From: Planctomycetaceae bacterium
GTDB lineage: Bacteria; Planctomycetota; Planctomycetia; Pirellulales; UBA1268
Assembly: GCA_947453125.1 (NCBI GenBank)
Contig: CANGGC010000262.1
Span: 1 to 5,005 of the forward strand
DNA: 5,005 bases
Direction of reading: 5' to 3'
Position 1 is the stretch's first letter; the number at the start of each line of letters is the position of its first letter. A program made the translations under genes and the position numbers. Below the pieces are notes generated by a model. That model saw only the letters and a program-made list of their open reading frames with translations. It was not told the origin of the DNA and ran no database searches. Positions 1-5,005 of the stretch are shown one piece after another.

Positions 1-1
1 G

Positions 2-850
2 ACCCTCGAGCCGATCGAGACCTTCATCGATGAGTGCCGGGGGACTGAGACGCCGTTTTTCGTCTGGTATGCCCCGATGCTCCCCCACGAGCCGCACGAT
101 CCGCCCACCGATCTCGTCGAGCACTACGCCGGCGTCGCGCCGAGCCTTCATGTCGCCCGTTACTGGGGGAATGTCGAGCGCTTCGATCGCACGGTCGGCC
201 AGCTCCTCGACCTCCTCGATGCCAAGGGGATCGCCGACAACACGCTCGTCGTCTTCGTCACCGACAACGGCTGGATCCAGAGCCCCGACCATCCCCGCTA
301 TGCCCCGCGCTCGAAGCGCTCCCCCTACGACGGCGGCGTGCGGACGCCGATCATGGTCCGCCAACCGGGGCGGATCGAGCCCGGGGTGAGCGACGTGCCG
401 GTGTCGAGTCTCGACATCCTCCCGACGATCCTCGCCGTCTGTGGCGTCGCGGCGCCGGCCGGGCTGCCGGGGGTCGATCTCCTCGATCCCCGCGCGGTCG
501 CCTCCCGGCCCGGGGTGTTTGGGGAGTGCTACACCCACACCCTCGTCGATATCGACGTCCCGGCCCAGAGCCTCCTCTGGCGATGGACGGTCCAGGGCCC
601 GTGGAAGCTGGTCGTGCCCGAGCGACTCGCCGCTGCCGACCCGCGGTGGGAGGTCGAGGGATCGGCCCTCGATGACGACAGCCGGGCGTGGCTCGACGCG
701 GGAACCCCGCGCCTGTTTGACCTCGCCGCTGACAGTGGGGAAAACCGGGACGTGGCCGCGGAGCACCCCGACGTCGTGAACGATCTCCGCAAGACCCTCG
801 ATGCCTGGTGGATGCCGGGCCCACCTCAGTCAGGAGCCAACTCGCCATGA
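2..850 (+). CDS. Sulfatase (S1 / alkaline phosphatase-like superfamily), C-terminal part, 5' end off window
   Basis: Predicted to hydrolyse sulfate esters, most likely on polysaccharides, in the periplasm or outside the cell. The frame is open from base 2, so the gene starts upstream; 282 residues are visible of a family usually about 450-550 long. Fragment residues 18-34 carry the sulfatase segment PFFVWYAPMLPHEPHDP, with the conserved His pair region at 29-32. T-D-N-G at 87-90 (bases 260-271) is the metal-binding Asp/Asn motif, preceded by the buried strand NTLVVFV. K105 followed by DGGVRTP (110-116) matches the conserved Lys and E/DGG-R-P block. DILPTILAVCG (138-148) and the C-terminal FDLAADSGENRDVAAEHP (239-256) are also typical. 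The C/S-x-P-S-R formylglycine site and any signal peptide lie off the left edge, so catalytic competence and export cannot be confirmed. Substrate is not deducible. The stop codon overlaps the start of the downstream propeller gene. Family assignment is firm. Confidence 0.95.
   Translation, partial: TLEPIETFIDECRGTETPFFVWYAPMLPHEPHDPPTDLVEHYAGVAPSLHVARYWGNVERFDRTVGQLLDLLDAKGIADNTLVVFVTDNGWIQSPDHPRYAPRSKRSPYDGGVRTPIMVRQPGRIEPGVSDVPVSSLDILPTILAVCGVAAPAGLPGVDLLDPRAVASRPGVFGECYTHTLVDIDVPAQSLLWRWTVQGPWKLVVPERLAAADPRWEVEGSALDDDSRAWLDAGTPRLFDLAADSGENRDVAAEHPDVVNDLRKTLDAWWMPGPPQSGANSP
832..836 (+). promoter_or_regulatory. Shine-Dalgarno-like AGGAG for the propeller gene
   Basis: AGGAG lies inside the end of the sulfatase reading frame, 10 bases before the ATG at 847. 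The spacing is slightly long but usable. It supports choosing the ATG at 847 over the in-frame ATG at 808, which would put 13 extra residues ahead of the signal peptide. Confidence 0.5.
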
Positions 851-2169
851 CGAAGCCATCCCAGACGATCGCATCCCAGACGAAGCCATTCCGGGCGCCG
901 CTTTTCGCTCTCCTCCTCACCGCGCTTGCTCCCCTGTCGCCAGTGCGGAGCGAAAACTGGCCGAATTGGCGCGGCCCCGCGCTCGATGGCGTTGCCGCGG
1001 GGTCGGGGTATGCAACGACCTGGAGCCCGGAGGCGCATGTTGCCTGGAAGGTAACGCTCCCTGGCCTCGGGGCGAGCACGCCGGCAGTGTGGGGCGATTC
1101 GATCGTGCTCACCTGCGCGATCGACGGCAAGGACGCGGCGATCTGCTTCGATCGCTCCGGCAAGGAGATCTGGCGGCGCATCCTCGGCGCTGAGAAGCCG
1201 GGGAAGCATGCCAAGGCGACCGGCTGCAACCCCTCGCCGGTCACCGATGGAAAGCATGTCTGGGTGTACTTCAAGAGTGGGGAAATCGCCGCGCTCGACC
1301 TCGCCACCGGTGCCGTGGTCTGGCAGGAGAATCTCCAGGAGAGGTTCGGCGAGGACACGCTGTGGTGGGATCTCGGCACGAGCCCGGTGCTCACGAAAGA
1401 CGCGGTCGTCGTGGCCGTGATGCAGACCGGCCCGAGCTACCTCGCCGCCTTCGGCCGCACCGACGGCAAGCTCCTCTGGAAGCACGACCGCAATCTCGAT
1501 GCCCCGGAGGAGGCGGCGCAGAGCTACTCGACGCCGCTGGTGGCGAAGGGGGAGGAGAAGTTCGGCGAGCCGGCCGAGGTGATCTTCGTCCTCGGTGCCG
1601 ATCATGTCACGGCCCACGACGGCGCCGACGGCCGTGAGCTGTGGCGCGTGGGGGGGCTCAATCCGGCCGGCGAGAAATACTTCCGCTCGATCGCCTCGCC
1701 GGTGGTGGCGGACGATCTCGTCATCGCCCCCTATGCCCGGGGGAGCACGCTCACCGCCGTGAAGCGTGGGGGAACGGGGGACGTGACCAAGTCGCACGTC
1801 GCCTGGACCCGAAAGGATCTCGGGGCCGACGTGCCGACGCCGGCCTTCCTGGATGGGAAGGTGGTCGTCTGCACCGACCAGGGGAAAGTGGCCTGCCTCG
1901 ACGCCCCGACCGGCAAAACCCTGTGGGACGGGGAGTTGGCCAAGAATCGTCACGCCTACAGCGCCTCGCCGGTGCTCGTCGACGGGAAGATCCTCGTGAC
2001 ACGTGAGGATGGCCAGAGCGCCGTCCTCGCCGGGCCGGCGGCCGGCGCTGGCCGGTTCGAGGTCGTCGGGGAAGGGAGTGTCGGCGAGATGACGGTGGCG
2101 ACGCCGGTGTGCGTCGACGGGGAGATCTTCCTGCGGACGCACGACAGTCTGTGGTGCATCCGGCCGTGA
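847..2169 (+). CDS. Exported PQQ-type (BamB-like) beta-propeller repeat protein, 440 aa
   Basis: The start at 847 overlaps the sulfatase stop (ATGA), has AGGAG upstream, and gives a normal Sec signal: basic n-region (K3, K13, R16), hydrophobic core about 18-30, and likely cleavage after ...PVRS (residue 35), so the mature protein would begin ENWPNWRGP. This opening is common in planctomycetal 'PQQ-binding-like' proteins. Eight repeats follow the pattern [S/T]-P-x-hydrophobic-strand ending in G-x-x-x-W. The S/T-P cores are near residues 78, 129, 179, 229, 283, 331, 374 and 419; the closing Trp are at 109, 159, 211, 266, 320 and 360. The last half-blade (419-438) can close the ring with the strand near HVAW (64-67). 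This fits an eight-bladed propeller. There is no lipobox, no dehydrogenase catalytic region and no evidence that PQQ itself is bound, so a structural or binding role is as likely as an enzymatic one. Seven cysteines are present. Co-translation with the sulfatase suggests a shared process. The family is clear; the function is unknown. Confidence 0.92.
   Translation: MTKPSQTIASQTKPFRAPLFALLLTALAPLSPVRSENWPNWRGPALDGVAAGSGYATTWSPEAHVAWKVTLPGLGASTPAVWGDSIVLTCAIDGKDAAICFDRSGKEIWRRILGAEKPGKHAKATGCNPSPVTDGKHVWVYFKSGEIAALDLATGAVVWQENLQERFGEDTLWWDLGTSPVLTKDAVVVAVMQTGPSYLAAFGRTDGKLLWKHDRNLDAPEEAAQSYSTPLVAKGEEKFGEPAEVIFVLGADHVTAHDGADGRELWRVGGLNPAGEKYFRSIASPVVADDLVIAPYARGSTLTAVKRGGTGDVTKSHVAWTRKDLGADVPTPAFLDGKVVVCTDQGKVACLDAPTGKTLWDGELAKNRHAYSASPVLVDGKILVTREDGQSAVLAGPAAGAGRFEVVGEGSVGEMTVATPVCVDGEIFLRTHDSLWCIRP
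849..889 (+). repeat. Short imperfect direct repeats in the signal-peptide n-region
   Basis: GACGAAGCCAT occurs at 849-859 and 879-889, an offset of 30 bases (ten codons). CATCCCAGACGA occurs at 858-869 and 872-883, an offset of 14. Together they make the n-region of the propeller protein read as a partial duplication (TKPSQ...QTKPF). It looks like a small slippage or duplication event in sequence under weak constraint. Confidence 0.6.
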
Positions 2170-2172
2170 GAA

Positions 2173-2217
2173 ATCCCCGGTCGCAGCGGCGCGGCGGCGT
2201 GCCCGGAATTCGGGGAT
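2173..2217 (+). repeat. Inverted repeat ATCCCCG / CGGGGAT just after the propeller stop
   Basis: ATCCCCG at 2173-2179 is perfectly complementary to CGGGGAT at 2211-2217, separated by 31 bases that are themselves GC-rich. It begins three bases after the stop codon of the propeller gene, where a transcription end signal would be expected. No T-run follows the right arm directly, so it is not a standard intrinsic terminator. It could stabilise the 3' end of the upstream transcript or be chance in GC-rich DNA. Confidence 0.3.
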
Positions 2218-2250
2218 ATGATTAAGAGCTTGGCACAGACCCCTTTTTGA
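2218..2250 (+). other. Possible 10-codon leader ORF (MIKSLAQTPF)
   Basis: An ATG at 2218 opens a ten-codon frame ending in TGA at 2248-2250, 19 bases before the TMTC-like start and in a different frame from it. GGGG at 2212-2215 lies only two bases upstream of the ATG, too close for a good ribosome site. The ATG overlaps the -10-like TATGAT, so the hexamer and this ORF cannot both be functional in the obvious way. ORFs this short arise easily by chance; there is no composition or run of regulatory codons that would mark it as an attenuator. Confidence 0.12.
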
Positions 2251-2269
2251 ATCACCGGCAGCGGTATCC

Positions 2270-4396
2270 ATGCAGAAATCGAAGGTCCGGCAGCCGGCCA
2301 TGGCCGAGTCGAGCGTCGGCTCCGGCCCCACTGAGGATGGTGTGGGCGGGGCGAACCGTGTCGCCAGGGTCCGCGATCTGCTGTTCCGCGGGGGAGTGAT
2401 CCTGCTGGCGGTCCTGTGGATCTATTCCCCGACCTATCACGGCGATTGGCTGTGGGACGACGACTCGATCCTCACCGCCAATCCCGTTGTCCAGTCGGCG
2501 TCGCTCGAGGGGCTCTACAACCTCTGGGTCAGCCCTACGGGGGCCGATTACTTCCCTCTCTCCTATTCGGCGCTGTGGGCCCAGTGGCCGTTCTTCGGGC
2601 TGAACTCCACCGGCTACCACGCCGTCACGATCCTCCTCCATGCCACCGGAGCACTCCTGTTGTGGCGGCTGCTGGTGGTGATGCGGATCCCGGGGGCGTG
2701 GCTGGCCGGGCTCCTGTTCGCGATCCATCCGGTGTGCGTCGAGAGCGTGGCCTGGGTGTCGGAGATCAAGAACACGATCTCGCTCCCCCTCTTCCTCCTC
2801 GCGGGGATCTTCTTCGTCAGGCATGACGAGGCGGTGTGGGGCGATGGCTCCGAAGCTGCCGGTCGCACGGCCAGCCGCGATTGGGTGATGTCGGTCGTTT
2901 TTTTCGCGCTGGCGATGCTCGCCAAGACGTCGGTGGTGATGTTCCCCGTGGTGCTCCTCCTCCATGCTTGGTGGAAGCGGGGAGGAATCGCGAAGCGCGA
3001 CCTCGTCGCGGCGGCGCCGTTCTTTCTCGTCTCCCTCGTTCTCGGGCTGGTCACGATCTACTACCAGCATGGCCGGGCTATTGGCGAGGAGAAGATGCCG
3101 GTGGCCGACCTGTTCACCGTCGTCGGCTTCCTGTCGCGGATGGCCACGGCGGGGATGGCGATCGTGTTCTACCTCGTGGAATCGATCTTCCCGTTCCGGC
3201 TTCTGCCGATCTATCCGCAATGGCAGGTCAATCCGCCGCAGCTCGCGCAATTCCTCCCCTGGCCGATCCTCGTCGCTGCCGGTTGCGGGCTGTGGTCGTG
3301 CCGTGGCACCGCGGCCGCACCGACGCTGGCCCGCCATGCGATCTTCGGCCTCGGCTTCTTCCTGCTTATGGTGTTCCCGATCCTCGGCTTCATCACCATC
3401 TCCTACATGCGGATCACCTGGGTGGCCGACCATTTCAACTACGTGGCGATCATCGGCATCATCGTGCCGCTGTGCGCCGCGGCGGCGGTGTGGTTCGCTT
3501 CGGCACGGCCGCCCGTCCAGCTCGCGGCCCTCGCCGCGGCCACGGTGCTCCTCGCCGGCCTGGCCGTTTCGTCGTTGCGGTATGCCCACGTCTTCGCCAA
3601 CGAGGACAACCTCTGGACCTACACGCTCGAATCGAATCCCGATGCCTGGCAGGCACACAACCGGCTCGGGGCGCGGAAGTCGGCCCGCGGTGATATCGAG
3701 GGGGGCCTCTATCACTTCACTAATTCCACCCGGCTCCGCCCCGATCTCGGCGAGACCCACAACAACCTCGCCACCACCTACATGGCACTGGGGCGCACCG
3801 ACGAGGCGCTCGAGGAGTTCAAGGTGACGACGGAACTCCTGCCGAAGGTGTTTGCCGTGCAGATGAACCGGGGCAACGCGCTGACCAGTGCGGGCCGCAA
3901 CGAGCAGGCGGAAAAGTGGTATCAGGATCTCGTTACCCGGTTTCCCGAGCAATTCCAGGCTTGGAACAACCTCGGGATCATTCAGGTGAACAAGGGCAAT
4001 CGGACGGAGGGCATCGTCTCGCTCCGCCGTGCCGTCGAGGTCGCCCCCAACCTCGAGGAGCCCCGCCGCAACCTCGACAGCGCGCTCAAGGCCGAGGCGG
4101 AGGCGTTGGCGGTGGCGGGAAAATTCGCCGAAGCCGAGGCGATCTACCGCGAGATGCTCAAATCCTCCCCCGGCGACGTCATGCTCCTCACCAACCACGG
4201 CGTGGTGCTCTACAAGCTCGACCGGAATGACGCCGCGATCACCGCTTTCCGCCGGGCGCTGGCGATCAATCCGGGGGCGAAGGAGGCGGCGGAGAGTCTC
4301 GCCGTCGTCCTCGGCAAGGCGGCCCCGGCACCGCCCCCCCTGGAGACGCAGGAGCCGCTGCCGTCGACGCTCAGCCCGACGCTCGAGGGACGATAG
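2270..4396 (+). CDS. TMTC-like polytopic membrane protein with C-terminal TPR repeats (putative GT-C glycosyltransferase), 708 aa
   Basis: Probably transfers a sugar from a lipid-linked donor to exported proteins, by resemblance to eukaryotic TMTC O-mannosyltransferases; donor and acceptor are unknown. Residues 1-38 are a polar cytoplasmic tail. About 11 hydrophobic segments follow between 39 and 435. The first external loop has the acidic motif WLWDDDSILTANP (60-72; D63-D65), where GT-C enzymes carry catalytic or metal-binding Asp. Other TMTC-type landmarks are YHAVTILLHATGALL (116-130), HPVCVESVAWVSEIKN (153-168), FRLLPIYPQW (309-318), VADHFNYVAIIG (385-396) and ANEDNLWTYTLESNPDAWQAHN (443-464), which joins membrane and TPR parts. 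About six TPR units span 457-668 (repeat starts near 457, 492, 526, 560, 604 and 635). The tail 683-708 is Pro-rich. An odd number of membrane segments would place the TPRs in the periplasm. The start at 2270 is the most upstream available in this frame (an in-frame stop lies at 2219-2221); ATG at 2300 is an alternative. Architecture is secure, enzymatic activity is inferred. Confidence 0.9.
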   Translation: MQKSKVRQPAMAESSVGSGPTEDGVGGANRVARVRDLLFRGGVILLAVLWIYSPTYHGDWLWDDDSILTANPVVQSASLEGLYNLWVSPTGADYFPLSYSALWAQWPFFGLNSTGYHAVTILLHATGALLLWRLLVVMRIPGAWLAGLLFAIHPVCVESVAWVSEIKNTISLPLFLLAGIFFVRHDEAVWGDGSEAAGRTASRDWVMSVVFFALAMLAKTSVVMFPVVLLLHAWWKRGGIAKRDLVAAAPFFLVSLVLGLVTIYYQHGRAIGEEKMPVADLFTVVGFLSRMATAGMAIVFYLVESIFPFRLLPIYPQWQVNPPQLAQFLPWPILVAAGCGLWSCRGTAAAPTLARHAIFGLGFFLLMVFPILGFITISYMRITWVADHFNYVAIIGIIVPLCAAAAVWFASARPPVQLAALAAATVLLAGLAVSSLRYAHVFANEDNLWTYTLESNPDAWQAHNRLGARKSARGDIEGGLYHFTNSTRLRPDLGETHNNLATTYMALGRTDEALEEFKVTTELLPKVFAVQMNRGNALTSAGRNEQAEKWYQDLVTRFPEQFQAWNNLGIIQVNKGNRTEGIVSLRRAVEVAPNLEEPRRNLDSALKAEAEALAVAGKFAEAEAIYREMLKSSPGDVMLLTNHGVVLYKLDRNDAAITAFRRALAINPGAKEAAESLAVVLGKAAPAPPPLETQEPLPSTLSPTLEGR

Positions 4397-4405
4397 CCAG
4401 CTCGT

Positions 4406-5005
4406 TTACCGCCCCGCCGCCCCGGGCAGGACGCGGTCCGCGAAGTCGGCGAAGTGGCTCCAGTCGACGGCGGTGATGTCGTGGGGGCCGGAGCGGACGT
4501 GATAGCCGATCGAGCCACCGATCGCCGTGTCGACCGCGGGGTAGGTGTCGGTGCCGAGCCCGACCTTCCCGAATAGTTCCCACACCGGACCGGCCGCGAC
4601 GGCCGCGAGGAACTCACCACGCGGGTCTGCCCAGCGATCCTCGACAGCGCTCGACACGTAGAGCGGCCGCGGCGCCGTCATCGCGAGCACGACATGCTGG
4701 TCGATCGGGAGATCCGTCTCGCGGCCGGCATAGGTGGCGAAGGTCGGCGCGAACCAATGGGGGAACGACGTCGTGATCCGATTGACCGTCTCGCCGTAGT
4801 TGCGTCGCTCGAGCGCCGCCCCGCCGCAGCCCGATTCATTCGAGACAACCATCGCGAAACGCTCGTCGCCGGCGCCGGCCCACAGCGCCGTCTTCCCGAG
4901 GCGCGAGTGGCCGACGACGATCACGCGCGTGGGGTCGATCTCGGGGAGCGTCACGAGCCAATCGAGGATCCGCGACAGCTGCCAGGCCCACGTGGAGATC
5001 GCCCC
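4406..5005 (-). CDS. CE15 glucuronoyl esterase (4-O-methyl-glucuronoyl methylesterase family), C-terminal half, 5' end off window
   Basis: Alpha/beta hydrolase that cleaves esters of glucuronic acid, classically the lignin-glucuronoxylan linkage; bacterial members may act on other uronate esters. The frame is open to the right edge (fragment begins GAISTWAWQLSRILDWL), so the GTG at 4954 is an internal Val, not a start. 199 residues are visible of a usual 400 or so. The nucleophile S34 sits in GHSRLGK (32-38), with R35 the expected oxyanion-hole Arg and K38 a substrate contact in the family. E57 in SNESGCGG is the canonical acid, D123 in EDRWADPRGE the alternative acid position, and H175 in SGPHDITAVDW the catalytic His. 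Spacings from Ser are 23, 89 and 141 residues. GETVNRITTSFPHWF (71-85) and LPIDQHVVLAMTAPRP (99-114) are further CE15 hallmarks. Signal peptide and N-terminal half are off the window. It converges on the TMTC-like gene with nine bases between stops. Confidence 0.95.
   Translation of the reverse strand, partial: GAISTWAWQLSRILDWLVTLPEIDPTRVIVVGHSRLGKTALWAGAGDERFAMVVSNESGCGGAALERRNYGETVNRITTSFPHWFAPTFATYAGRETDLPIDQHVVLAMTAPRPLYVSSAVEDRWADPRGEFLAAVAAGPVWELFGKVGLGTDTYPAVDTAIGGSIGYHVRSGPHDITAVDWSHFADFADRVLPGAAGR

Larger units (their letters stand above)
2170..2269. other. Intergenic region between propeller and TMTC-like genes
   Basis: This 100-base stretch is the only sizeable non-coding DNA in the window. 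Its left part is very GC-rich and its right part (from about 2207) is more AT-rich than the surroundings. It contains an inverted repeat (2173-2217), a -10-like TATGAT at 2217-2222 and a run CCCCTTTTT at 2240-2248. No -35 element lies 16-18 bases upstream of TATGAT, where the sequence is GCGGCG-like. No strong Shine-Dalgarno sequence precedes the ATG at 2270. A promoter for the downstream gene is plausible from position but not shown. Confidence 0.4.

Noticed and set aside
808..846. Upstream in-frame ATG at 808 as the start of the propeller gene
   Set aside because: It would add 13 residues before the signal peptide and lacks a good ribosome site. The ATG at 847 has AGGAG upstream and the usual ATGA coupling.
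351..1394. A 347-codon minus-strand frame across the sulfatase-propeller junction
   Set aside because: It spans two well-supported plus-strand genes and its product is Arg/Pro/Ser-rich without a domain.
2217..2222. TATGAT as a sigma-70 -10 box for the TMTC-like gene
   Set aside because: The hexamer is good, but no -35-like sequence lies at 16-18 bases and no extended -10 TG precedes it. Kept only as a note in the intergenic entry.
2240..2248. CCCCTTTTT as the tail of an intrinsic terminator
   Set aside because: The only stem reaching it is GGGG/CCCC of four pairs with a 24-base loop, too weak for a terminator.
826..2331. A 501-codon open frame on the minus strand opposite the propeller gene
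   Set aside because: Same bias effect. The product is Arg/His/Gly-rich low-information sequence, while the plus strand encodes eight coherent propeller repeats.
2252..4198. A 648-codon open frame on the minus strand opposite the TMTC-like gene
   Set aside because: Its product is very rich in Arg, His, Glu and Gly with no recognisable domain. Long antisense frames are expected when the real gene has a strong G/C third-position bias, and the plus-strand protein has clear membrane and TPR structure.
4432..4442. CGCG-GTC-CGCG hairpin near the convergent gene ends as a terminator
   Set aside because: It has a four-pair stem, lies inside the esterase coding region and has no following T-run on either strand.

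Overview
The window is GC-rich throughout and has a strong G/C bias at third codon positions. It is densely coded: four protein genes, with only about 100 bases and 9 bases of non-coding DNA between the last three. The gene mix points to a member of the Planctomycetota, probably Pirellulales-like, or a close relative in the PVC group. It comprises a secreted sulfatase, a secreted PQQ-type beta-propeller protein opening with the 'NWPNWRGP' signature, a membrane protein fused to TPR repeats, and a CE15 glucuronoyl esterase. This assignment is inferred from gene content; no rRNA or other marker is present.

Layout: bases 2-850 (+) hold the C-terminal part of a sulfatase whose N-terminus, including the formylglycine site, lies off the left edge. 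Its stop codon overlaps the ATG of the next gene (ATGA at 847-850). That gene, 847-2169 (+), encodes a 440-residue exported protein with eight beta-propeller repeats. A 100-base gap (2170-2269) follows, containing a 7-bp inverted repeat, a -10-like hexamer and a 10-codon mini-ORF, none of them convincing as regulators. Bases 2270-4396 (+) encode a 708-residue polytopic membrane protein with about six C-terminal TPRs, resembling the TMTC group of GT-C glycosyltransferases. After 9 bases comes the 3' end of a convergent gene on the minus strand (4406-5005, start off the right edge): the catalytic half of a CE15 glucuronoyl esterase with all active-site residues visible.

Together, the sulfatase and the esterase suggest a region devoted to breaking down complex, sulfated or glucuronoyl-esterified polysaccharides outside the cytoplasm. 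The propeller protein is translationally tied to the sulfatase and probably shares its compartment. The TMTC-like protein could glycosylate exported proteins, but nothing in the window shows its donor or acceptor. I found no tRNA, rRNA, CRISPR array, insertion sequence or clear new system. The least described item is the TMTC-like GT-C/TPR fusion.
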